From NCBI RefSeq assembly GCF_963664965.1, contig NZ_OY761823.1:3653031-3717030 (forward strand): a DNA stretch of 64,000 bases, given 5' to 3'. Below, in pieces: positions 17,472-27,090 of this stretch. The stretch comes from an uncultured Pseudodesulfovibrio sp. (GTDB taxonomy: Bacteria > Desulfobacterota > Desulfovibrionia > Desulfovibrionales > Desulfovibrionaceae). Made by a program: the position numbers and the translations under genes. The first letter of the stretch is position 1; every line of letters begins with the position of its first letter. Below the pieces are notes generated by a model. The model saw only the letters and a list, made by a program, of their open reading frames with translations. It did no database searches and was not told the origin of the DNA.

Positions 17472-18315
17472 TCGAGTTCTCCTTCAACACGGTGAGAACA
17501 TCTCATGGCGGCTATTACTCATGCCGCCCCAGAGACGTTTCTCCAATGGAATGTCAAATTAGTTGGTTAAACGATTAATATTTCCTGCGTCCGAAAAAAA
17601 AGAATCGATGTTCACCACCGATACCTTCTTGATTTCCAATAAGATTTCATGAATGCGACGACCATCACGCCCGAGTGGAGGTCTGTCATGCCTGCAACGA
17701 ACCTCGGGTGAGGGAGGAAAAAGGACGTGCTCCCTTGCAGGTCGCATAAAGTCCGACAAGACACGCACTTCGGCTTGCTGCGGATATTTTCCGCTAAAGC
17801 CTGCGCCCTCTTCTTTTCATCGTCTTGAGGAAAGCCATGAAATTCTCCCTGATCAGATTGTCGGAGATTTCTCTTCACTTTCTTTCATGTTTCAATCAAA
17901 ACACATGCCAAAATCACATCCATAACAACACACTGTAAACATTGACAAATCAAAAAGCAAAAACACCTAACGGAGAAAGAGTTGTTACACTTTGCAACAC
18001 CCACTTCCAAAGCAAGGAAACACCGTCGCAAGACAGACGCCTTTCCTGCAACAAACAAGTGATGCAAAACGCAACAGAGAGCTATGCCAATCCGTATTCT
18101 TGAAACGGGAATGAGCCGAAATGCGGCTTTATTGAGGGGAATTCACTTTTATAAAAGCATTGACAAACTCGCACTTTTTCCGAGCGTCATTGACTTTTAC
18201 CCTGTGATAAAAAAGAAAGCGAAACAGGAGAACGTAATACGGCTTCAACCAAGGCAGGTGTTGCAAAATGCAATCCCGACGTAACAGCCCCACCATTTCC
18301 TTACAGTCCTGTGCT
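17472..18315. other. 844-base noncoding region between nhaB and the response-regulator gene
   Basis: No convincing gene is seen; short frames here lack good start sites and family motifs. The only pattern noted is a loosely repeated TTGCA-N3-TGCAA element: perfect at 18261-18273, with one change at 17985-17997 and two at 18062-18074. The nhaB promoter must lie in the first part, but no clear -35/-10 pair was found, and no sigma-54 -24/-12 pair was recognised. Confidence 0.4.
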
Positions 18316-19647
18316 CTAGCCCAAGTCGTACCTTTTGAGCTTTCGCCAAAGAGAGACCCTGTCTATTCCGAGAATACGCGCGGCCTGCGTCTTGTTTTCG
18401 CCCGATGCGGCAAGCACTTTGCGGATGTGGGTCTTTTCCACATCTTCCAGTGTGGGGAGTGGAGCATCTGCCTTGGCGTCACAAAGGTCAGACGGCAGCA
18501 GGTCCGGTGTGAAGGACTGTCCCTGCCCAAGGGCGAGGGCGCGCTGCACGATGTTCTCCAGTTCGCGCACGTTGCCGGGAAACGGGTAATTCATGAGTAT
18601 GTCGAGCGTATCCCGTGCGATGGAACTGACAAATTGTCCGGACTGACGATGCTTCTCCAAGAAATGGCCGACAAGAACCGGGATGTCCTCACGATGCTCA
18701 CGCAACGGAGGAGCCTGAATAGTGACCACGTTCAAACGGTAATACAGGTCCCGGCGGAATTGTCCCTTTTCAACCAGCTCACGCAGGTCGCAGTTGGTGG
18801 CAGCGACCACACGAATATCAACCGGTATCTCCCGCGTACCGCCAACGCGCAGGAACGTCCGCTCCTGAAGAACGCGGAGCAGCTTGACCTGCATGCTCAA
18901 CGACAGTTCGCCGATCTCATCGAAAAAGACCGTACCCCCATCCGCGACTTCAAGAATGCCCTTCTGCCCCCGATTGGCCCCGGTGAACGCTTCCTTCTCG
19001 TGGCCGAACAACTCATTGTCCATAAGCTCCGGGGTGAAAGAGCCGCAATTGATGGCCATGAACCGTCCTTCGGACCGCTGGCTGAACTGATGGATGCCCC
19101 GTGCCACAAGCTCCTTGCCGGTGCCTGTCTCACCCTGAACAAGGACGTTGCAGTTCATCTGGGCCAATTGCCTGACAGTCTTTTTCAGTTGGACGAACAC
19201 ATCGCTTTGTCCGACCAAGGGAAAATCACTTTTGCCCTGCGCCACGATTTTTCGCAGGCGCTGAACCTCCGCAGAAAGAGCGTGCTGCTCCAAGGCCCTT
19301 TCCACCTGAAGCCGCAATTCATCCAGCTTGACGGGCTTGGCAATGTATGAATGTGCGCCTTTCTGCATCGCCGTGACAGCGTTCGAAACAGTGGCATGCC
19401 CCGTGACCACTATGACCATGACGAACGGATGCTGGGTACGAATCCGCTCCAGCATACTGATGCCGTCCATCCCCGGAAGCATCAGGTCGGTGATGACGAG
19501 GTCGTACTCCTTTTTCTCCAATTCACGAAGCCCTTCTTCTGCGGAAGCCAAGGCCGTGACATCAAGACCTGTCGCAGTCAGTACATGCGTCAGGTTCTCT
19601 CTGGCTATTTGTTCATCTTCCACGACAAGAACAGACGATCGCGTCAT
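18316..19647 (-). CDS. Sigma-54-dependent response regulator (NtrC family)
   Basis: A 443-residue activator with a receiver domain (residues 1-120, phospho-acceptor Asp54 in VITDLMLPGMDG), a sigma-54 AAA+ domain (about 140-375) and a Fis-type helix-turn-helix at the C terminus (NKTQAARILGIDRVSLWRKL). The Walker A motif is GETGTGKE and Walker B ends VFFDEI. The sigma-54 contact loop reads EAFTGA (residues 219-224), so the first Gly of GAFTGA is Glu. The start overlaps the end of the kinase gene by four bases. No target promoter could be assigned. Confidence 0.93.
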   Translation of the reverse strand: MTRSSVLVVEDEQIARENLTHVLTATGLDVTALASAEEGLRELEKKEYDLVITDLMLPGMDGISMLERIRTQHPFVMVIVVTGHATVSNAVTAMQKGAHSYIAKPVKLDELRLQVERALEQHALSAEVQRLRKIVAQGKSDFPLVGQSDVFVQLKKTVRQLAQMNCNVLVQGETGTGKELVARGIHQFSQRSEGRFMAINCGSFTPELMDNELFGHEKEAFTGANRGQKGILEVADGGTVFFDEIGELSLSMQVKLLRVLQERTFLRVGGTREIPVDIRVVAATNCDLRELVEKGQFRRDLYYRLNVVTIQAPPLREHREDIPVLVGHFLEKHRQSGQFVSSIARDTLDILMNYPFPGNVRELENIVQRALALGQGQSFTPDLLPSDLCDAKADAPLPTLEDVEKTHIRKVLAASGENKTQAARILGIDRVSLWRKLKRYDLG

Positions 19648-21056
19648 GCTGCCCCCTCCTGCCCCAGCGGGAGTCTGATATGAAAAGCGGTTCCCATGCC
19701 CGGTAGGCTTTCAACCCGGATCGAACCTCGGTGTTCTTCAATTATTCCGTACACGATATACAGCCCAAGCCCTGTTCCCTGCCCCACATCCTTTGTGGAA
19801 AAGAACGGATCGAATATGCGTTCCTGGACGTCGGGAGGAATGCCTGCCCCCGTATCCGAAATGGTAAGGATATTGTGATCACCATCAGGCGTTGTCTTGA
19901 TTTCAATGGTTCCCTTATCATCACCTATGGCCTGACCGGCATTGATGATGAGATTGAGCAGTGCTTCCTGAAAACGCCTTCTGTCCAAAAACAGGATCGC
20001 CGTGTCAGACACCATTATTCTGACAGATATTCGAGGGCCGAGCTGGCTGGCTGCCAACCGGACAGCACTTTCAAGTATATCCTTGAGATTGCAGGGACGG
20101 GGGGAAAAATCCTTGTGCCGGGAAAATTCGAGCAACCCCTTGACGATATCGCGGGCGCGCCGCGTTTCCTGCGTGATATTGTCCATCATCTTGTCCGCAA
20201 AGTCATTTCGTCCGGCTGTTTCCTCGGCAAGAATCTGAACAGAGGTCGAAATATTGTTGAGTGGATTGTTCAACTGATGCGCGATGCCTGACGCCAGAGT
20301 GCCGATGGAAGACAGTTTCTGCGCCTGCACGAGCTGCGCCTGACGTTTCTGGAGTTCGTCGACCATCGAATTCAGCGCGACGCAAACCTGCTGGATTTCA
20401 TCCTCCGCATTTTTGACTGCAAAAGGAGCAAAGGTGCCCCGGGCAATCTGACGCGTGGCCTCCTGCACCTCGCGCAACGGCCCGAGAATACTCCTGGAGA
20501 CAAAAACAACCAAAGCAAGGACCACCACGGCCACAACGGCCATGAAGATGACCATGGTCATCCGCAGCTCCTGATTGATGAGCAGAATGTATTCCCGCTC
20601 GTACTCGGCAATGGCTCGAGAGTGCTCGACAAGCCTCTGGCCCGTTTCACGCAGGGCGCGCGCCTCAGGGCTGTTCTCGCCTATTTCATCAGGAGCAGAA
20701 CGGATCGCTTCCAGAAGACCGGCATAATCCCGAATACCCCGCACCAACCCGATGTCGTGTTGTTCGCCCTGCGTTCCGGTGAATTCTTCTGAAAGAAAAC
20801 CGAGAATTGCCGTCGCCTTCCCCAGATTCTCCTTGCCGACAGAAAACAGCGACGTATCCTGATACAGAAAAAAGTTCTTCTCTTCACGACGAATCTCGAG
20901 AATGAGATTGAGAAGGTCGTCAGCCTGCTCCACAAGCACAACTTCCTGCTGCAATTGATTGATATTGGAAAGCGACAGCAAGGCGATACCGCCAAAAGCG
21001 AGAATGAAAATCACGATTCCAATGATGATGGTCTGTCTGAGATTCGGCCTGACCAT
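19644..21056 (-). CDS. Membrane sensor histidine kinase
   Basis: A 470-residue kinase. A first membrane segment (about residues 9-29), a mostly helical periplasmic sensor of about 135 residues and a second membrane segment (about 168-188) precede a HAMP linker. His260 in GIAHQLNNPLNNIST is the phosphorylation site, and the ATPase domain has NLIINAGQAI, ISDTGAGIP and GTGLGLYIVYGI. It overlaps the regulator gene by ATGA, so the pair forms one two-component system. The periplasmic domain looks like a four-helix sensor with no readable ligand. Confidence 0.93.
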   Translation of the reverse strand: MVRPNLRQTIIIGIVIFILAFGGIALLSLSNINQLQQEVVLVEQADDLLNLILEIRREEKNFFLYQDTSLFSVGKENLGKATAILGFLSEEFTGTQGEQHDIGLVRGIRDYAGLLEAIRSAPDEIGENSPEARALRETGQRLVEHSRAIAEYEREYILLINQELRMTMVIFMAVVAVVVLALVVFVSRSILGPLREVQEATRQIARGTFAPFAVKNAEDEIQQVCVALNSMVDELQKRQAQLVQAQKLSSIGTLASGIAHQLNNPLNNISTSVQILAEETAGRNDFADKMMDNITQETRRARDIVKGLLEFSRHKDFSPRPCNLKDILESAVRLAASQLGPRISVRIMVSDTAILFLDRRRFQEALLNLIINAGQAIGDDKGTIEIKTTPDGDHNILTISDTGAGIPPDVQERIFDPFFSTKDVGQGTGLGLYIVYGIIEEHRGSIRVESLPGMGTAFHIRLPLGQEGAA

Positions 21057-21528
21057 GAAACAGTCCTTCCTGCATTATTCAAAAAAAGTTTTTAACCCCT
21101 ATTCCCCGTATGGAGAAAACACAAGGCTCAGCCATGAAGCGGCCCATTTCGGCACTCACCAAGCAACGAAAAGCGGTCATGGAAAAATCGCCCGCGCGAA
21201 AAACGACCAATCACATTCCCCACCACCCAAAACAATGTCACCAATCATATCAAATCACACCCAGCCTACCAGAAAAAACGTGAAGTGAAAGACGGCAAAC
21301 ACAAGACTCCGATTCACGAAGGCGACGAATACGAAATCTATCGGGTAAAGGCCCTCACCAAGAATTGCAAAGCGTCACACACTTGAAAAAACACCTCCAA
21401 AGACGTCATCTCCCTTGACCTGATCTGAAAATACAGCATATGAGATACTTACATTCGCAATACCTTGATATGATTCCGTACAGCGTGTCGGCAAGCCTCG
21501 CTTCACGGCCAGCCCTACACTCACGATC
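21057..21528. other. 472-base intergenic region with a possible coding remnant
   Basis: The stretch between the kinase gene and the polytopic protein gene has no complete gene. A short frame at its right end resembles the tail of a protein and is listed separately. The promoters of both divergent flanking genes should lie here, but no clear consensus was seen. Confidence 0.4.
21285..21386 (+). pseudogene. Possible C-terminal remnant of an unknown protein
   Basis: A GTG-started frame of 33 codons, open further upstream without a good start, encodes a hydrophilic tail including TPIHEGDEYEIYRVKAL. Codon use looks coding-like in the last 30 codons only. No family is recognised; it may equally be a small gene or chance. 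Confidence 0.2.
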
Positions 21529-23358
21529 ATGCACAAAACGATACCGAACTCCCTGCTCATCACCGTTGCCGCCCTCGGTGCGGTTCTGGCCTATCCGCCC
21601 GCACTCCCGTTTCTCTTTCCCGGCATCATCCTCATGACGCACCCTTTTTCCAAAGGACACGACGAGGCTGCGTGGGACTTTTCCGGCACGCTCATCAATG
21701 GCATTTTCCTTTCCCTCGGCTACTGGATTGCCTCGGCATGGATCCTCAAGACAGTCGGGCTTCCCATGACATTGTTTTGCTATGGCACGGTAGGGCTTTC
21801 GATACTCCCGGCTCTCGTGGGGTGGTGGAAAAGACCGGCACACTCCGTCACTGTCACGGCCAAGGATGTGTTCATCCTCATCGCCCTTGGGCTTATGACG
21901 TGGTACAAGCTCGTCCCCTACCTTTCCACCATCGCCCCGGCAGGCGCGGACATGAGCATGCATTCGTACATCACACGGCTCATCGCCATGACCGACGGCG
22001 TACCGGACAGTTATCAGCCGCTTGTCAATCTCGACACTTTTTCCGCATTTCCCATAGGCTTTCATACCGTTTCCGCAATCATCAGCAGCATATCCGATCT
22101 TCCTTCGTGGCGGGCGGCCTTCCTGATGGCCTGCCTCTCCCACGCATTTTTCTGCATGGCCATATTCCAACTCGCACGGCAGGTGGCAGACTGGCGTAGC
22201 GCACTGGCCTGTGCCATCGGCGCATCGCTGCTCCTTCGCGCGCCTCAAGAGATGGCCCACTGGGGCGGCAACCCCACGGTTCTCGGACTTGCCTTCATCC
22301 CCATGCTCCTGGCCGGAGAAACCCTGATGACCAAGCGCCCCGCTTTGGGGGCGGTCATGTGCACGGCATGTCTGATAGGCCTCTTTCAAACGCACACCAT
22401 CATCTTCATTCAGACAGCATACATCTGCATCCCAACATTTGTTATCGTAAAAACGATCTCGCCTCGGCCACCCGCTGCCTACTGGAAAGCCGTGGCCGCC
22501 GTCTGCCTGCTCTTCTTCGCACTCCAGCTCCCATATATCATTAATATAAACCTCGGCGGAATCGACAGCCAAGTCACCAGTTGGATCGAAAACTGGGTTC
22601 GCAACACCTCACACGCATGGCGGGGCACTCTCGGCAACAGCTTCTGGAGCATCCCGGTCTACCTATACCACCGCCTGAACCTAAACAGCATGTTCCTGCC
22701 GTTGTTTCTGCTGACAGGACTCATCGGCGGCATATCTCTCTGGAACAAGCAACGGGAGGCCTGCCTCACCTACGCCCTCTTTTTCCCGTTCGTTTTCCTG
22801 CTGGTACTCAACTGCCAATACTGGGTGCTGCCAGCATCCTACCTCATCTACCCGGAACGGACAGCGGCCATGCTGGCCATTCCCATCGCCGTGCTGACCG
22901 CCGCAGGGCTTGACCTGCTTCTGAACAAAACCAGCAAGGATGCGGCCAACTACATCAGGCTTTCCATCCTGCTCGTCGCCCTCGGCGCAGGCGATTTCTA
23001 CTCGCAACAATACTACGTCAACGGCATCCGAGGGGAATCCACGGTCACCCAATCCGACATGGCCGCCATGGAATGGATGACCTCCAACGTCCCGCACGAC
23101 GCACTCATCGCCAACAACTACGGCGACGCAGGTATCTGGATTCCGGCAATTACCGGCCATGCCGTCGTCGGCCCCCATGTCAATATCGCCGTACAATTCC
23201 AGGCAAAAAAGCGCACCAATCCAGATTATGTCTTCATCGGGGCAAAGCAGGTCTACGGCAAGCCATCCTTCACCGCGCAAAAATTGCTGAAACAGAAAAA
23301 AGGCTATACGTTACTTTTCAGAAACGGAAACACCTTTATTTTCAAGACAATCAAATGA
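21529..23358 (+). CDS. Polytopic membrane protein, possible GT-C-type glycosyltransferase
   Basis: A 609-residue integral membrane protein with about 13 hydrophobic segments and a hydrophilic C-terminal domain of roughly 100 residues. An early periplasmic loop contains APAGADMSMHSYI, and the C-terminal part contains MEWMTSNVPHDALIANNYGDAG, a layout seen in lipid-linked-sugar transferases of the GT-C type, where an acidic pair in the first loop acts in catalysis. The function is inferred from topology alone. The stop codon overlaps the start of the next gene (ATGA), a GT2-GtrA protein, so the two probably work in one glycan pathway. The ribosome site is weak. Confidence 0.6.
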   Translation: MHKTIPNSLLITVAALGAVLAYPPALPFLFPGIILMTHPFSKGHDEAAWDFSGTLINGIFLSLGYWIASAWILKTVGLPMTLFCYGTVGLSILPALVGWWKRPAHSVTVTAKDVFILIALGLMTWYKLVPYLSTIAPAGADMSMHSYITRLIAMTDGVPDSYQPLVNLDTFSAFPIGFHTVSAIISSISDLPSWRAAFLMACLSHAFFCMAIFQLARQVADWRSALACAIGASLLLRAPQEMAHWGGNPTVLGLAFIPMLLAGETLMTKRPALGAVMCTACLIGLFQTHTIIFIQTAYICIPTFVIVKTISPRPPAAYWKAVAAVCLLFFALQLPYIININLGGIDSQVTSWIENWVRNTSHAWRGTLGNSFWSIPVYLYHRLNLNSMFLPLFLLTGLIGGISLWNKQREACLTYALFFPFVFLLVLNCQYWVLPASYLIYPERTAAMLAIPIAVLTAAGLDLLLNKTSKDAANYIRLSILLVALGAGDFYSQQYYVNGIRGESTVTQSDMAAMEWMTSNVPHDALIANNYGDAGIWIPAITGHAVVGPHVNIAVQFQAKKRTNPDYVFIGAKQVYGKPSFTAQKLLKQKKGYTLLFRNGNTFIFKTIK

Positions 23359-24467
23359 GCCACACATTCACCACCTCATTCGTTTTTTCAGTCGTCGTCC
23401 CCTGTTACAATGAGGAGGCCACTCTCGTACAGAGCGTGGAACGCCTCCTTGAAATCGCAGACGAGCACCTGTCGTTGGAAGTACTCATCGTGGACGACTG
23501 CTCCACGGACAAGAGCCTGCAACTCGCACAGGAATTGGCCGAACGGCACAATGAAATCCGTATCCTTCAACATGACCGAAACCAGGGGAAAGGAGCGGCC
23601 CTGCGGACCGGATTCCAACAAGCCACGGGGGACTATGTCGGCATTCACGACGCTGACCTCGAGTACAACCCGCAGGACCTGCGCTGCCTGCTTGAACCGT
23701 TATTGGAAGGCAAGGCGGACGCGGTATTCGGTTCTCGCTACCTGAGCGGAAAGGCCCGACGCGTCCTGTATTTTTACCACACCATGGTCAACAAGTGCCT
23801 GACTTTCATTTCGAACATGTTTACCGACCTGATGCTGACGGACATGGAGACCTGCTACAAACTGTTCCGCAGAGAACTGATCCAATCCATCGACCTTCGG
23901 GAAGACAGGTTCGGCATTGAACCTGAAATGGTTTCGAAAGTGGCCCAGACCGGAGCGCGAATCTATGAAATCGGCATATCCTATGAAGGCCGGACATATG
24001 ATGAAGGCAAAAAAATCGGCTGGAAGGACGGAATCAGGGCTCTCTATTGCCTGATGCGATACAATGCTTACCGCGCCCCCATGCCGATCCAGTTCTTCAT
24101 ATACCTCTTTATAGGCGGCACCGCAGCCGTGTTCAACGCAGTGTGCTTCCTCCTTCTTCTGCTCGCCATGCCGTCAGGCCTTGCCGCGTTCATCGCCTTT
24201 ATCGCAGCGGCGTATCTCAATTACGAATTGTGCATACGCCTTCTTTTCCGCTCCCGCGTGCGCTGGAACGCCACATCTGAATACCTCTATTATTGGATAA
24301 GCGTAGGCGGCATAGGAATTCTAGACGCCAGCGCCACCAGTTGGCTCATGAGTCTCGACTTTACCCCGCTTAGCGCCAAACTCTGGGCCACTTCCGGGAG
24401 TCTGATTCTCAACTTCGCAGCCCGCAAGTATCTTGTCTTTTACGAAAAAACAAAGCAGCCTTTTTAA
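23355..24467 (+). CDS. GT2 polyprenyl-phosphate glycosyltransferase fused to a GtrA-like membrane domain
   Basis: A 370-residue two-domain protein. Residues 1-235 are a GT-A transferase of the dolichol-phosphate-mannose-synthase type: VVVPCYNEEATL, VDDCSTDKS and the metal site HDADLEY, followed by GSRYLSGKARR. Residues 245-365 form four membrane segments of the GtrA type, thought to flip lipid-linked sugars. It would charge undecaprenyl phosphate with a sugar and help move it across the membrane. The ATG overlaps the stop of the preceding polytopic protein gene. Confidence 0.88.
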   Translation: MSHTFTTSFVFSVVVPCYNEEATLVQSVERLLEIADEHLSLEVLIVDDCSTDKSLQLAQELAERHNEIRILQHDRNQGKGAALRTGFQQATGDYVGIHDADLEYNPQDLRCLLEPLLEGKADAVFGSRYLSGKARRVLYFYHTMVNKCLTFISNMFTDLMLTDMETCYKLFRRELIQSIDLREDRFGIEPEMVSKVAQTGARIYEIGISYEGRTYDEGKKIGWKDGIRALYCLMRYNAYRAPMPIQFFIYLFIGGTAAVFNAVCFLLLLLAMPSGLAAFIAFIAAAYLNYELCIRLLFRSRVRWNATSEYLYYWISVGGIGILDASATSWLMSLDFTPLSAKLWATSGSLILNFAARKYLVFYEKTKQPF

Positions 24468-24698
24468 TATCGCCCGCAACAACGGCCATGGCAACAACTC
24501 GCCGGCCTAAAATCGCCTAAGCTAAGAAAAAAACAAATATTCGATTCACCTCCCACAAAAAACCTGTGAAAAACATCACAAAAAACACTTCGTCTGTTAT
24601 CGTCCGCAAGCATAAAAACACCATAACCGGCTAAAAGAATTACGCTTATCGACAAAGAAACTATTTTTCAAAGAGATGAAGAAAAAAAACCAACCCCC

Positions 24699-24727
24699 TT
24701 GACTTCTTATCTGCAAACACTTAGAAA
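24699..24727 (+). promoter_or_regulatory. Candidate promoter of the large lipoprotein gene
   Basis: TTGACT (24699-24704) and TAGAAA (24722-24727) are separated by 17 bases, about 100 bases before the lipoprotein start. The surrounding gene-free stretch 24468-24824 is markedly AT-rich and shows nothing else. Confidence 0.5.
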
Positions 24728-24824
24728 ATGGCAGTTATATGGACTGATAACACCATATGCGTTTCAGCTTTTCAATGTGCTAACTATAAATGAACCTGTT
24801 TCGTGCAAAAGTAGAGGAGGATGC

Positions 24825-27002
24825 ATGCTTAGGTCTGGAATGAAATTTATTGTGCCACTTGCCATAGTGGCTATGCTCGCCATGGGAGCAGCGCTCGTCG
24901 GTTGTGGCGGCGGTGGAGGCCTTTCGGCAGCAGCAGGAGCCATCGGCGGTGGTGCTGGTAACACCCCTGTCAAAAACGGTACCATTAACGCGATCACGAG
25001 CACCGGAAGAATCAACAATGTTGGCTCAACTAACGGCAGTGGTGTCGTCAGCATCACCTCTTCCAACCTTTCCGGCGTGACCAACTATCCTCTTATTTTG
25101 GAACTCGTCAACGGTGACGATTTTGCCGGAACCATGTACGCTGTCATGAGCTCCAGCACAACCACTCAAGTCTACTTCTCCGTCTTCTCCACCATGTGGG
25201 TTGAACGCGCAGCCGGCATCGCAGGCAGCATTGAAGACATCAGCCAAGCTGACCTGACTGCTGCAAAGACTGAAATCCAGTCTGTCTACGCCCTGTTGGT
25301 GAACGACGCCAACGCAGGCGACTTCACCCAGATCAACCCGCTGGCAAGCGCCGAAATGGCGATTGTCCATCAGGTATTTGACGCCGACTCCGGCGCGGGT
25401 AACGCTGACACCGGTTACTCCGGTTTCGACACGGCCATCGACAACATGGTCACCACCCTGAACGGCGGCGGTACTCCGCTGGCTGCCATCACCGGCAACT
25501 TTGAAACCGCAACCAGTTCTGCCAATCTGCTTAACCTGATCCAGACTGTTGCAACCAGCTCGACCGTCCGCGAAACCATCGCAAATGCTTACCCGGACCT
25601 CTCCACAGGAGATATTCAGACCGAGCAGGGCACTATCAACTATTCCACTTCGGCTGCGGCTTCCCTGCTGGGTCCCGTGACCATGACCGGTCTGACCGGC
25701 AGCGACGCCTCGACTCCGGCGTACAATGCCAGCCCCACCGACAACGTCATCCAGTTCCCGAACCCCGGTGCGGTGACTTGGTATGATGCTGACTACACCG
25801 CCAAACTGGCAGATGGTACCAACGTTGCGAACACCACGACGCTCAGCGTAAGCACCACCCTTGGTGAGGTTTCTGTGGACGGCGGCACCACTACAGGCGC
25901 TTCTGTGACCGGCAACACGGCTGGCGGCGCGTTCACCATCCGCGTGATTGCTCCGAACCCGCTGCCCGCAGCCGGCACCACCGCTACGGTAACTTGCACC
26001 GTTACGACTGCCAGCAACAGCTCCTACACCTTCTCCAACACCATCAAGTTCTTTGACAGCTCTGTCCAGAACCCGAGCTCCACCACCTGTACGGTGACTG
26101 CCAGCGGTTCCAACCTCACGCTGCTCGAACTTGATGTGACCGAAGGCTCCGGCTACAAGACAGCTGAGACGTACAACGTCACCGCAGCTGTGACCGGACT
26201 CGGTTCCGGCAACTTTGCTGCCGACAGCTACAAGGTCAACTTCTACCCGCCCGCAGGCACCAAGTTCCTGTCCGGCTCCACCCAGTACGACAACTACCTG
26301 GTCAAGATCGGTGCTGTTGCAAGCCCCGCGACCATCAACCTGAACGATGCCACTTACGGCCTCGGCTCCAGCCCGGTGGTCTACACCGACAGCCGTTCCG
26401 TCGGCACCAAGGGCAACTTCCGCGCCGTCATCACCGATGACAGCGGTACGGCCCTGTCCCCGGCAGTCAAGGCTTCAAGCGCAGACTACTACCAGGTTGA
26501 CAACGCCAACCGCCTGAAGGCAATCACCCTGGATATCGACACTGACACCACTGGTGCCGTCTCCTACGGCAAATACCGCACCACTGCTGCAAGTGTTGCC
26601 GACCAGGCCTCCACGAACCTCGACGCATTCCGCGTCACCTTCGTGACCTGGCTCACCTCCGTTGGCGGAGCCTTCGACGACGCTTGGATCAGCGCAAAGA
26701 CCGGTGCCACTGACGCCTTCACTCTGGTCGTCGACCGCGACAATCAGGGCTTCACGGCTGACAGTGTTGCCAGCGGCAACTACGATATCACCTCCTTCGT
26801 TGACGCCTCAGCAACCATGACTGAGACCCAGACCGTCGTGAACGGAGCTGGTGGTCCTCCGGTTGCCGACCTCAGCTACACCGTCCAGATGCAGTCCGGC
26901 GATGACAACAAAGATGGCATCACCCTGATCTGGAAGTACGTTGAAAGCGGCACCACTTACTCTGTGACCTCCTCTTCTGTCACCTTCCAGGGTAAGAAAT
27001 AA
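24825..27002 (+). CDS. Large Ser/Thr/Asn-rich surface lipoprotein of unknown function
   Basis: A 725-residue predicted lipoprotein. The signal ends at the lipobox LVGC followed by five Gly, and the rest is rich in Thr, Ser, Ala and Gly with few charges, as in beta-rich extracellular proteins. It contains nine N-X-S/T sequons (for example NGT, NGS, NLS, NYS, NAS, NTT, NSS, NLT, NVT). AGGAGG lies four bases before the start at 24825; a Met 15 bases later is less well placed. It has its own promoter candidate and terminator. It sits directly before an oligosaccharyltransferase gene, so it may be a glycoprotein substrate. No domain family is recognised. Confidence 0.75.
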   Translation: MLRSGMKFIVPLAIVAMLAMGAALVGCGGGGGLSAAAGAIGGGAGNTPVKNGTINAITSTGRINNVGSTNGSGVVSITSSNLSGVTNYPLILELVNGDDFAGTMYAVMSSSTTTQVYFSVFSTMWVERAAGIAGSIEDISQADLTAAKTEIQSVYALLVNDANAGDFTQINPLASAEMAIVHQVFDADSGAGNADTGYSGFDTAIDNMVTTLNGGGTPLAAITGNFETATSSANLLNLIQTVATSSTVRETIANAYPDLSTGDIQTEQGTINYSTSAAASLLGPVTMTGLTGSDASTPAYNASPTDNVIQFPNPGAVTWYDADYTAKLADGTNVANTTTLSVSTTLGEVSVDGGTTTGASVTGNTAGGAFTIRVIAPNPLPAAGTTATVTCTVTTASNSSYTFSNTIKFFDSSVQNPSSTTCTVTASGSNLTLLELDVTEGSGYKTAETYNVTAAVTGLGSGNFAADSYKVNFYPPAGTKFLSGSTQYDNYLVKIGAVASPATINLNDATYGLGSSPVVYTDSRSVGTKGNFRAVITDDSGTALSPAVKASSADYYQVDNANRLKAITLDIDTDTTGAVSYGKYRTTAASVADQASTNLDAFRVTFVTWLTSVGGAFDDAWISAKTGATDAFTLVVDRDNQGFTADSVASGNYDITSFVDASATMTETQTVVNGAGGPPVADLSYTVQMQSGDDNKDGITLIWKYVESGTTYSVTSSSVTFQGKK

Positions 27003-27026
27003 GCCAGACCAGATAACCTAAAAACA

Positions 27027-27056
27027 AAGGGCCGCGCTTTTGCGCGGCCCTTTTTA
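27027..27056 (+). terminator. Rho-independent terminator after the lipoprotein gene
   Basis: A 12-bp perfect stem AAAGGGCCGCGC (27027-27038) pairs with GCGCGGCCCTTT (27043-27054) around TTTT, and is followed by further T residues. It lies 25 bases after the stop codon. Confidence 0.92.
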
Positions 27057-27090
27057 ATGTCCGTCAACCCACAACTACCGGAATACGAAC

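Noticed and set aside
18084-18284. A 66-codon plus-strand frame in the gene-free region
   Set aside because: It has no ribosome site, no family resemblance and an unremarkable composition; it is treated as noncoding.
21406-22572. A 388-codon minus-strand frame
   Set aside because: It is opposite the start of a polytopic protein gene, and its charged, Gly/Arg-rich product has no recognisable motif.
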